A stretch of 64,000 bases of DNA from JBFMCC01 sp037445635 (lineage in GTDB: Bacteria > Chloroflexota > Anaerolineae > Anaerolineales > Villigracilaceae): NCBI GenBank assembly GCA_037445635.1, contig JBBIKC010000001.1, positions 62,001 to 126,000 of the forward strand. Reading direction: 5' to 3'. The position numbers were made by a program, and so were the translations under genes. The number at the start of each line of letters is the position of its first letter. Positions within the stretch are counted from its first letter, which is position 1. A model generated the notes under the pieces. That model was not told the DNA's origin and made no database searches. It saw only the letters and a list, made by a program, of their open reading frames with translations. This document shows positions 50,587 to 58,301 of this stretch, one piece after another.

Positions 50587-53139
50587 TCAGGGCTTGGGAA
50601 GCGGGCAGACAGGCCCGCTCCACGGAGAACGCGCCAAAACAGACGCTTCCCCGTCCATCATTATGACAACGACCAGCGCATCGACGACGTCCACCCCCTC
50701 GCATCCAAACACCAGCACATCCGCTGTGTTTGGGACAAACTCCGGTGCATTCTGCAACGGCAGTTCTACCAGACCGTCATAAGTCCCGACCAACTGCAGG
50801 ACGAGGCGGGAATACGACGCGGGATTGTAGACGAGATTGTTGCCTCCGAAGCCCACCCCGGAGCGAAGATAACGAGGATAAAGGCCGCGGCCGTAAACGA
50901 TCTGCGCCCCATCCTGATCCAGAAATATGTCCAACACTTCGAGTGACGGCGCGCCGACGAACTCCCCGGACGAGATTGCCGTCCGATACATCTCCAGCGC
51001 TTCCTGATTTGTTGGCGGCGTGTATCGCCTCGGGAAAAAGGCCTCTGCCATTGGGAAGATCGAGCCAATCAGCAAGAGTCCAACGCCGGCCAAACCGAAT
51101 GCTTTCCAGGCAGGTTGGCGGGGAGCCGCATCCATCGCATTTGCGGGCGTGTCGCCCAATTCAATTCGGGGAGAAAACAGAGAAACGCCCATCGAGGTCA
51201 ATTGTGCAAGACCTATGGAATAGAATAAATTGGTGAGCCAGTCTGCCGGCAGGATAAAGCGCCAGCCCGAGAAACGGGCAACAGACACGCTCAAAATATA
51301 CCCAACGCTAACCAGAATTGGAACGAACACGCGCGTCCCCGCGCGCCTCCACGATGTCCCCAGTCCAAGCGCGATCAGGCCTAGATTGAGAACAAGGAGA
51401 AAGCCGGTCTCGGCGGGTAATGCGCCGACCCAATCCTCATCCCAGAAGGGGGCGCGATTGACATAAGCCTCTACCGACTCCACCACCAAACTTTGAGGGA
51501 GATATAAAACGCTTTCGATCTGATTGTGAAAGAAATGAGCAGAAATGAATCCGGCCAGATAATCGGGATGTTCCACGATGAACCGGATAATCTGCCTCTG
51601 CATGCGAGCATCGAACGCGTCCGCGGATTCGCCCGGCAATGGCGCTTGTCGCTGGTCCGGCGTCAGGCTGTATTTGGTGGCCAGCATGAACGTGCGCGGG
51701 AGCGTCTCGCGAAGCGAGACCTGGCGCGATTGCTGGAATCCTCGCCACAACCAAGGAGCCAGGAAAAGAAGACCGCCGAGTCCGATCAGAAGCGAGGTTT
51801 TGAACCATAAAGACCATTTGCGCCACAAAACGACCAGGGAGGCAGACAAGACCACCGGAATCAAGACCAGGACCTGCCCGCGCAACAACACGCCCAGGCC
51901 CAGCACTCCTCCCAGGACAAGCGGCAGGATGATACGCTGCCGCGGTCTTTCCAGCCAGCAGACCAGCAGAAGCACGAGCGCAAGGACGAACGCAAGTGTG
52001 GGCATATCCGTCATGAACATCTTCGAGTGAGACACTTCGATCACTTTTGTCAGTTCAAGCGAGTTCCGTTCACGGAAGATGATGATGCCCGCCGCAATCA
52101 GACCTGCGCCGCGCCCGCCCAGGCGCGTCGCGAGTAAATACATCAATACGGGTATGAGGCCCAATAAAACAGACTGAAGATTGGCCGCCCTCTCATAATT
52201 CTGTCCTGCAAGGAGATGAAGAATGGCGAGAAACAAGGAGTAGGCGGGCTTGGAGGCCGATGCGGAGGAAAGTCCCTCGCCAATCAGGAGCCTCTGCGCG
52301 CCGCTGGCGTATGTCGCCGCGTCAGAGAAGGGATAAAACTCCGCATTGGGAGGAAAGAAGGGAGTAATGAAATGATCGGACACAACCGGCACCGGCAACC
52401 ATGCCCAGACCGCCGCAAGCCAGATCAAAACACACAGAAGGATGTCGAGGGCAATGTACCTGGAAATGTTCTTGCGCGCAAGCGGTTCGTCGCTACGCGA
52501 TGCAAGCAACATCAACGTCAGGGCGATCAGCCACACGGCAAATACCTGTGCCGCGGTTACCGGCGTCCCAGGCGCCGCCCACCAGACACTGTCTGGAGTC
52601 AACCCCAATTTCCCCCATGCGATAACCGCGCAGAGAATCAATAGGATGACCGCCGGATAAACGCTTGCCTTCAATGTCGGAAACCAAGTCTTCATACGCG
52701 ACCGGTCCGCGGACCAGAGCGCCAGGATTAGCATGCTCGAGATGCCCGTTACAGCCAGCAGGCCGATCACTGGTGCGAGGCGCAAATAGTAACCTCCAAG
52801 ATTAACGGACAGAGCCGGAGTCAGAAAATAAAACAACCCGGCCAGAGACAGGAACGCGCTCAACAGAGCGAGTACCGGTAACGCCCCTGTTTTCGCACGA
52901 AGAAACTCGGCAACAGCATTGACCCAATATTCATCTCTCCAGGTCTTCGCAAGCCCCCAGAAGCCAGCCGACAGCACCAGGACAATCGCCGTAAGAAGGA
53001 TAATGCGGGAAACCGAATATCCGAAATACACTCCGCCTGCTTCAGCGGGGATGGACAACAACCACCATGCAGCCGCGACAGACGCGAACAGATTGACCAG
53101 GAAATACGCACGGAACAAAGGGTTTTTATTATGAGACAT
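50587..53139 (-). CDS. Large polytopic GT-C-like membrane protein (GT39/ArnT-like)
   Basis: An 850-residue membrane protein with about sixteen hydrophobic helices and a C-terminal outer domain of about 180 residues. The first long outer loop has FYPFSDAATYASGAQRLLIG and KPAYSLF, the pattern of GT-C glycosyltransferases that use polyprenyl-phosphate sugars. The metal-type Asp is in SDAATY. The start is set at ATG 53139 (MSHNKNP) because a TATAAT at 53164-53159 lies just above it; the frame extends to 53274 but that would overlap the divergent GT2 gene. The divergent neighbour makes polyprenyl-phosphate sugars, a likely donor source (inference). Confidence 0.78.
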   Translation of the reverse strand: MSHNKNPLFRAYFLVNLFASVAAAWWLLSIPAEAGGVYFGYSVSRIILLTAIVLVLSAGFWGLAKTWRDEYWVNAVAEFLRAKTGALPVLALLSAFLSLAGLFYFLTPALSVNLGGYYLRLAPVIGLLAVTGISSMLILALWSADRSRMKTWFPTLKASVYPAVILLILCAVIAWGKLGLTPDSVWWAAPGTPVTAAQVFAVWLIALTLMLLASRSDEPLARKNISRYIALDILLCVLIWLAAVWAWLPVPVVSDHFITPFFPPNAEFYPFSDAATYASGAQRLLIGEGLSSASASKPAYSLFLAILHLLAGQNYERAANLQSVLLGLIPVLMYLLATRLGGRGAGLIAAGIIIFRERNSLELTKVIEVSHSKMFMTDMPTLAFVLALVLLLVCWLERPRQRIILPLVLGGVLGLGVLLRGQVLVLIPVVLSASLVVLWRKWSLWFKTSLLIGLGGLLFLAPWLWRGFQQSRQVSLRETLPRTFMLATKYSLTPDQRQAPLPGESADAFDARMQRQIIRFIVEHPDYLAGFISAHFFHNQIESVLYLPQSLVVESVEAYVNRAPFWDEDWVGALPAETGFLLVLNLGLIALGLGTSWRRAGTRVFVPILVSVGYILSVSVARFSGWRFILPADWLTNLFYSIGLAQLTSMGVSLFSPRIELGDTPANAMDAAPRQPAWKAFGLAGVGLLLIGSIFPMAEAFFPRRYTPPTNQEALEMYRTAISSGEFVGAPSLEVLDIFLDQDGAQIVYGRGLYPRYLRSGVGFGGNNLVYNPASYSRLVLQLVGTYDGLVELPLQNAPEFVPNTADVLVFGCEGVDVVDALVVVIMMDGEASVLARSPWSGPVCPLPKP

Positions 53140-53267
53140 CGGACGCCAAAGCACCGGTATTATACCGTTACACAAGCGGGCCGCGCCCGGTAACCCGGAC
53201 TGGTCAATTGGTTTGATATGGATTATCATCCAACGCCGGCGGAAGAGACCCCCTTTTTTGCAAAACC

Positions 53268-54194
53268 ATGCCAAACATTGATACCCCCTCTCAACAGCAA
53301 ATCGAGTATTCCGTCATTATCCCGGCCTACAGGGAAGGCGACGTGATCCATGCCGTGATCACCGACATCCGCCGGGTAATGGACGGCATGGACAAGACCT
53401 ACGAAATCCTGGTCATTGACGACGGCTCGACCGACGATACTGCCGAGCAGGCCCGCAAGGCGGGCGCGAGGGTGATCCAGCACCCCTACAATATCGGTAA
53501 CGGGGCCGCGGTCAAGACCGGGATGCGGAACGCGCGCGGCAAGGTCTTCATCCATATCGACGCGGACGGACAGATGGACCCAAACGACATCCCGCGCCTG
53601 CTGGAAAAGATCGGCCCGTACGATCTGGTTATCGGAGCGCGCTCACGCGCCTCCGATACGGCCGCGCACAGGGACGTGGCAAATTCCATCTTCAACCGCC
53701 TGGCAAGCTATACAGCCGGCCGCACCATCGAGGACCTCACCTGCGGTTTCAGAGTCATCAAGGCGCACATCGCCCGCCAATTCATTTACCTTCTCCCGAA
53801 CACGTTTTCCTATCCCTCAACTCTCACCTTGTCCATCGTCCGCGCAGGATACAGCCTCGGTTTCGTTCCCATCGTGGTCAGGAGGCGGCCCGGGCGCTCG
53901 GGAAGCAAGATCAAACCGCTGCGTGACGGGATGCGCTTCCTGCTCATCATCCTGAAGATATCCGTCTTCTTTGCCCCATTGAAGATCTTCATCCCGCTCA
54001 GCGCGCTGATCTTCCTGCTTGGCCTCGGGTACGGACTTTTCCGCGTGCTCGTCTGGCATGGGCCGTACGGGCAGACCTCCGCCCTGCTGGTCAGCACCGC
54101 GGTCCTGACCTTTCTCGTCGGTTTGGTCTCGGAGCAGATTGCACAACTGCGCTTCGACCGCAGTGAAACGACGCGCGTTTTCCGCGACGATTAA
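53268..54194 (+). CDS. GT2 glycosyltransferase, polyprenyl/dolichyl-phosphate sugar synthase type
   Basis: A 308-residue GT-A enzyme. VIIPAYREGD opens the nucleotide-sugar domain, VIDDGSTDDT carries the uridine-side aspartates, and HIDADGQMDP is the DxD-type metal site. TCGFRVIK and SIVRAG follow. Two membrane helices at about 230-285 resemble GtrB/DPM-like synthases that load a sugar on a lipid phosphate. It starts a five-gene unit (sulfotransferase, flippase-like protein, GH36) with gaps of 6, 10 and -4 nt and lies opposite the GT-C protein. Confidence 0.88.
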   Translation: MPNIDTPSQQQIEYSVIIPAYREGDVIHAVITDIRRVMDGMDKTYEILVIDDGSTDDTAEQARKAGARVIQHPYNIGNGAAVKTGMRNARGKVFIHIDADGQMDPNDIPRLLEKIGPYDLVIGARSRASDTAAHRDVANSIFNRLASYTAGRTIEDLTCGFRVIKAHIARQFIYLLPNTFSYPSTLTLSIVRAGYSLGFVPIVVRRRPGRSGSKIKPLRDGMRFLLIILKISVFFAPLKIFIPLSALIFLLGLGYGLFRVLVWHGPYGQTSALLVSTAVLTFLVGLVSEQIAQLRFDRSETTRVFRDD

Positions 54195-54200
54195 TCGCCC

Positions 54201-55025
54201 ATGCGCAACACACAACCCGTTCTGATCATCTCCACCGGCCGCACGGGGACGATTTTCCTTTCACGCCTCTTCGCGGACCTGTATCCTGCCGAGGCCGCTT
54301 CCTATCACGAGCGCGGCGCCTCGCGCCCGATCCAAATTCTGACCAACCTGCATTTCGCGCACCTCCTCCCCAAAAGCGTGCTTATCGCCGCGTGGAGGAT
54401 TTTGAAGGGAAACGAGATCGAGACCTGCGACAAATCCTTCCACATCGACGCGAATTGCTTTCTGTATGGACTGGCCGCCCTCGCGCCCGAACTCTATCCC
54501 AATGTAAAAATCATTCACATCGTCCGCGATCCGCGAGACTACGTCACCTCCCATCTCAACTTCTCGCGCCAAAAAGAGACCAGTTTCATTGCCAATTATT
54601 TCGTCCCGTTCTGGCAGCCGAATCCTTTTATTGTCGGCGAGATTTCGTGGAAACGGATGTTTAATTTCACGCGCTTCGAGCGCTACTGCTGGATCTGGGA
54701 TTTCAAGAACCGCGTGATGAGCTCGCTTGGAGGGACCGAGACCGCTTACTTGCGCGTCCGTTTTGAAGACCTATTCGAAACATCCAAGTCTACTGAACCA
54801 TTCAACGCGATCACAGATTTCATTGGCTTACCGCGTGGAAAAGGAATCGAAGAATATTTCCAGAAACGCGTCAACCAATCGGGGCGAAGCGCCTTTCCCG
54901 ATTGGGCCGACTGGTCGCCGCGTCAGTGCGCCCAACTCCAGGCGCTGTGCGGAGCGCAAATGACGCGCTACGGCTACGGCGGGGAACCCGCCTGGCTCGA
55001 GAAATTGGCTCAGATCGAAGCGTGA
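54201..55025 (+). CDS. Sulfotransferase family protein
   Basis: A 274-residue P-loop enzyme. STGRTGTIFL near the N-terminus is the 5'-phosphosulfate loop of PAPS-dependent sulfotransferases, and IHIVRDPRDYVTSHLNF at about 108-124 is the 3'-phosphate motif with its Arg and Ser. It would move sulfate from PAPS to a hydroxyl, here probably on a carbohydrate or lipid given its neighbours (inference). Start at ATG 54201, six bases after the GT2 stop. Confidence 0.82.
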   Translation: MRNTQPVLIISTGRTGTIFLSRLFADLYPAEAASYHERGASRPIQILTNLHFAHLLPKSVLIAAWRILKGNEIETCDKSFHIDANCFLYGLAALAPELYPNVKIIHIVRDPRDYVTSHLNFSRQKETSFIANYFVPFWQPNPFIVGEISWKRMFNFTRFERYCWIWDFKNRVMSSLGGTETAYLRVRFEDLFETSKSTEPFNAITDFIGLPRGKGIEEYFQKRVNQSGRSAFPDWADWSPRQCAQLQALCGAQMTRYGYGGEPAWLEKLAQIEA

Positions 55026-55035
55026 AGCGAAGACA

Positions 55036-56001
55036 ATGAAACCGCAAACCCTGGTGCTTTACATCGTCAGCGCGATTCTGACCATTGCCCTGCTCGTTTA
55101 TCTCTTTCTCAATCTCGATTGGGCCGCGCTGCAAACAGCCTTCGTCAATCTCCATGCAGGCTGGCTGGCGCTGGCATTGTCCACCTACTTTGTCAACATC
55201 ATCCTGCGCGCACTGCGATTCAAAAGCCTGGTCTATTCGCGAACAGTGGCCGTGCGCGAACTGCTCCCGATCGTATCCCTGCACAATATGTTCATTTACC
55301 TGATGCCCGCAAAAAGCGGCGACATCTCATTTGTCTTTCTATCGAAGGGACGATTGAAGACCTCCCTCGCCGAGGGAGCCGCCACCCTGCTGGCGGCGCG
55401 CTTCTATGACTTCGTCGTGGTCGCGCTCCTGCTCGCACTGGCCCTGCCATTGGCAGGAGGACAGATCCCCGCCGCCATCTTCCAGGCATCGCTTCTGTTC
55501 TGCCTGCTCGTTTTCCTCGGCGCGGCAGTTATCCTGCTTTTTCTGCGAGCCCCGGTTTCATCGCGCGAGATGGCAGCGAAACATCAATACATGTCCCGGG
55601 CCCTCGCGGCGTGGAATAAGTTCGTAGCCGGCCTGCGAGAAATCCAAAGTCGAGAGGGGCACGCGCGCATCGCCCTGCTGACCGTCGGCATCTGGCTGTG
55701 CCAGTACATGATTGCCTACTCCATCGCGCGCAGCCTGGGCTACGAAATCAGCCTCTACCACATTTCGGTCATCATGCTGATTATGGTTCCGCTTACCCTT
55801 TTGCCGTTTCAGGGTTTCGCCAATATCGGCACGCACGAACTCGGCTGGACTTCCGCCTTCCTGCTCTTCGGATACTCGTACGACGCGGCGCTGGCAATCG
55901 CCGTTGGTTCCCACTTCTTCATGCTTGCCTTCATTTTGTTTTACGGGACATTGAGTCTGATCGCCCTCCGTTTTCTCGAATCGACAGGAAACAGCCAATG
56001 A
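55036..56001 (+). CDS. Flippase-like membrane protein (UPF0104 / lysylphosphatidylglycerol synthase TM family)
   Basis: A 321-residue protein with about eight membrane helices and the family patches LRALRFKSLVYSR-like (ILRALRFKSL), MPAKSGD near helix 3 and GFANIGTHELGW near the C-terminus. Members act as or resemble lipid or lipid-sugar flippases. It lies between a sulfotransferase and an alpha-galactosidase in a tight operon; its stop overlaps the next start (ATGA at 55998-56001). Confidence 0.85.
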   Translation: MKPQTLVLYIVSAILTIALLVYLFLNLDWAALQTAFVNLHAGWLALALSTYFVNIILRALRFKSLVYSRTVAVRELLPIVSLHNMFIYLMPAKSGDISFVFLSKGRLKTSLAEGAATLLAARFYDFVVVALLLALALPLAGGQIPAAIFQASLLFCLLVFLGAAVILLFLRAPVSSREMAAKHQYMSRALAAWNKFVAGLREIQSREGHARIALLTVGIWLCQYMIAYSIARSLGYEISLYHISVIMLIMVPLTLLPFQGFANIGTHELGWTSAFLLFGYSYDAALAIAVGSHFFMLAFILFYGTLSLIALRFLESTGNSQ

Positions 56002-57563
56002 CCTCACTCGCGATTAACCCGACCGATCCCTCCATCAATTTTCCGCAAACCATCACCGCGTCTTCTCTGACCCTGCGGCTGCCGCGGCCTCCGATGAAGT
56101 TTTATCGTCACGGCTGGCAGTCCTGGACGCTCACCGCGTGGATGGATCCCACAGAGCCGATGACGCCCATCCGCGCGCACCAGACCCGCGCCAAAGACGA
56201 GGACGCCCCTTACGCGTTCAGCGACCATCCTGTCGGCGCGTGGGTCGGCGCGGCCGAAATAGACGACAGTCAAATCGTCCTGCTTGGCGCATTAGACCTG
56301 AACGGGCGAGTCGAACTGATTAACGATGAAATGCGCGGCTTTTACGAAGATAACGATGAGGGCAGATGGCTGGTTGCAATCGGAGAGGAAAACAAAGTCT
56401 TCGAAGCCTACGCAGACGAATTGAGAAATAAATACGGCACTGCCAAATCCGAATCCGGCCCGCCGCGCGTATGGTGCTCGTGGTACAGCCTGTATAACAC
56501 AATCAACGAGCCTGTCATAGACAAGGTCATCCGCGGGCTTGGCGATCTGCCCTTCGATGTCATCCAACTTGATGATGGCTGGCAAATTTCCCTCGGTGAG
56601 TGGGATGCGAACAAGAAATTCCCTTCCGGTATGCAAGCGCTGGCGGAAAAGATCCACAAAACGAACCGACGCGCGGGCCTCTGGCTATCGCCCTTCGTGA
56701 CACCGCGTAATTCCAGATTCGCCAAAGAACATCCTGATTGGATACTGCGCGACGACGCGGGGAATCCGGTCTACGCGGGGATTGGCTGGAGCGGAGACCT
56801 GAGCGCGTTGGACAGTTCCCACCCCGAGGTGCTGGACTGGCTCGACCAGACCATTCGCAAAGTCGTCGGATGGGGATTCTCCTATCTCAAATTGGATTTC
56901 CTTTATGCCGCCGCCGTCCCCGGCAGGCGCAAACGCAATCTCCCGCGCGAGACAGCATGCCGCGAAGCCATGCAAGTTATTCGCAACGCGGCGGGCAGGG
57001 ACGCGTATCTCCTCGCATGCGGTTCGCCCATCCTCCCCATGCTGGGAATCTGCAACGGCATCCGCGTTGGACCCGATGTCGCCCCATTCTGGTTGAGCAG
57101 GCCGCTGAGTGTGTGGCTGAACAATCCAAACAATCCCGGCACGCAGAACGCTATCCGCACCTCCCTTCATCGCCTGTGGCTCAAGGACTTGATCCACGTG
57201 GATCCAGACGTGGCTTACTTCCGCTCGCGTCACAATCGGATGACGAGGGAACAGGTCGGGCTGCTGCACGACCTGATTCGCATCACATCGTTCAAGGCCA
57301 CATCCGACCTGCCCCACTGGTTGACGCCCAAGGAACGCGCCGGGTTGCGCGCATTCCTCGAGGAGCAACCCGAAATCGAGCAAATCTCGCGTTACCAATT
57401 CAAGATAGATGGCCGCCTGGTTGATTTCGCGCCGACCATCCCCCTGCCCGAGCCGGTTCGTGTCCCTGCGCGGCTTGCGCTGAACGCCGGTTTGGTGCAG
57501 ACGGCAGTGTATGAGTTCATCCCAGGCCTGCTTGAATCGCAAAGGTCCAGGCTGATAAAATAA
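55998..57563 (+). CDS. GH36-type alpha-galactosidase
   Basis: A 521-residue cytosolic glycoside hydrolase. An N-terminal beta domain (about 1-145) is followed by the barrel: WCSWYS, IQLDDGWQ, then YLKLDFLY with the nucleophile aspartate and RVGPDVAPFW with the acid/base aspartate. GSPILP is also conserved in the family. The start ATG 55998 overlaps the flippase stop. It lacks a signal peptide, so it works on imported or internal galactosides, which is unusual for a cell-surface glycan operon and may mean a turnover role. Confidence 0.9.
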   Translation: MTSLAINPTDPSINFPQTITASSLTLRLPRPPMKFYRHGWQSWTLTAWMDPTEPMTPIRAHQTRAKDEDAPYAFSDHPVGAWVGAAEIDDSQIVLLGALDLNGRVELINDEMRGFYEDNDEGRWLVAIGEENKVFEAYADELRNKYGTAKSESGPPRVWCSWYSLYNTINEPVIDKVIRGLGDLPFDVIQLDDGWQISLGEWDANKKFPSGMQALAEKIHKTNRRAGLWLSPFVTPRNSRFAKEHPDWILRDDAGNPVYAGIGWSGDLSALDSSHPEVLDWLDQTIRKVVGWGFSYLKLDFLYAAAVPGRRKRNLPRETACREAMQVIRNAAGRDAYLLACGSPILPMLGICNGIRVGPDVAPFWLSRPLSVWLNNPNNPGTQNAIRTSLHRLWLKDLIHVDPDVAYFRSRHNRMTREQVGLLHDLIRITSFKATSDLPHWLTPKERAGLRAFLEEQPEIEQISRYQFKIDGRLVDFAPTIPLPEPVRVPARLALNAGLVQTAVYEFIPGLLESQRSRLIK

Positions 57564-57598
57564 CCCCCAATGCTTTGTTACAATCATCCATTCATGCC

Positions 57599-57725
57599 GT
57601 CATTGCGAGCCGCCGAAGGCATCGAAGCAATCTCCCCGCAGGGAGAAAGACTGCCTCCCTTCGACAGGCTCAGGGCAAGCGCTCCGCTCGCAGTGACGGA
57701 CTCCGAAGGTGTTTGCAACAGAGCA
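57599..57725. repeat. Dispersed palindromic repeat, copy 3, plus inverted partner of 46897-46942
   Basis: 57599-57697 starts GTCATTGCGAGCC and ends CGCAGTGAC, as at 19098. Its end continues into 57680-57725, the inverted counterpart of 46897-46942. The rest of the gap before ndk holds CCCGCAG...CTGCGGG, a possible ndk terminator. Confidence 0.8.
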
Positions 57726-57785
57726 ACCCCCCAAGACCATCGTCCCGCAGCCTCTCCCTCTGCGGGACGATGTTATTTCGTCTTT

Positions 57786-58238
57786 CTACTTCTCGAACAC
57801 CCAGCGATCCACGTCGCGCTTCCACTCAACCAGTTCATTCTTACCGAACCACAATGCCACTTCCTTCTCGCCATTTTCCACCGAATCGGACGCGTGAGTC
57901 AAATTGCGGCCGACTTCGAGGGCGAAGTCGTGGCGGATCGAGCCGGGCGCGGCCTCGGTGGGCCGGGTGGAGCCCATGGTCTGCCGCACCGCCGCGACCG
58001 CGTTGGGTCCTTCCCACACCATCGCCATGACCGGGGCGGACACAATGTATTTGATGAGTCCATCGTAAAACGGTTTCCCCTTGTGAATAGCGTAATGCGT
58101 CTCGGCCAGGTCGTTGCCGACCTGCATAAATTTGGCGGCCACCAGCCGCAGTCCGCGGCGCTCGAGGCGGGAGATCACCTCCCCCACCAGTCCGCGCTGG
58201 ACGCCATCGGGTTTGACGAGCACGAGCGTTCGTTCCAC
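57786..58238 (-). CDS. ndk: Nucleoside diphosphate kinase
   Basis: Ndk transfers the gamma-phosphate of ATP to nucleoside diphosphates through a phospho-histidine. The 150-residue protein has LVLVKPDGVQRGL at its start and the active site NLTHASDSVE with H115. Fold positions such as GxTxPxxAAPGSIR (STRPTEAAPGSIR) are conserved. The start is GTG at 58238, with GGAGG 5 nt upstream. A hairpin separates it from the TPR gene upstream. Confidence 0.96.
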   Translation of the reverse strand: MERTLVLVKPDGVQRGLVGEVISRLERRGLRLVAAKFMQVGNDLAETHYAIHKGKPFYDGLIKYIVSAPVMAMVWEGPNAVAAVRQTMGSTRPTEAAPGSIRHDFALEVGRNLTHASDSVENGEKEVALWFGKNELVEWKRDVDRWVFEK

Positions 58239-58261
58239 AAGTTCCTCCAGGATGCAAAATT

Positions 58262-58294
58262 AGAAACCAGGTTTCTTGTAGAAACCTGGTTTCT
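58262..58294 (-). terminator. 15-bp hairpin between the TPR gene and ndk
   Basis: AGAAACCAGGTTTCT and AGAAACCTGGTTTCT pair perfectly around TGT; on the minus strand AATTTT follows. The core is the same as in the terminator at 25106-25145. Confidence 0.65.
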
Positions 58295-58301
58295 GTTCAT
58301 T

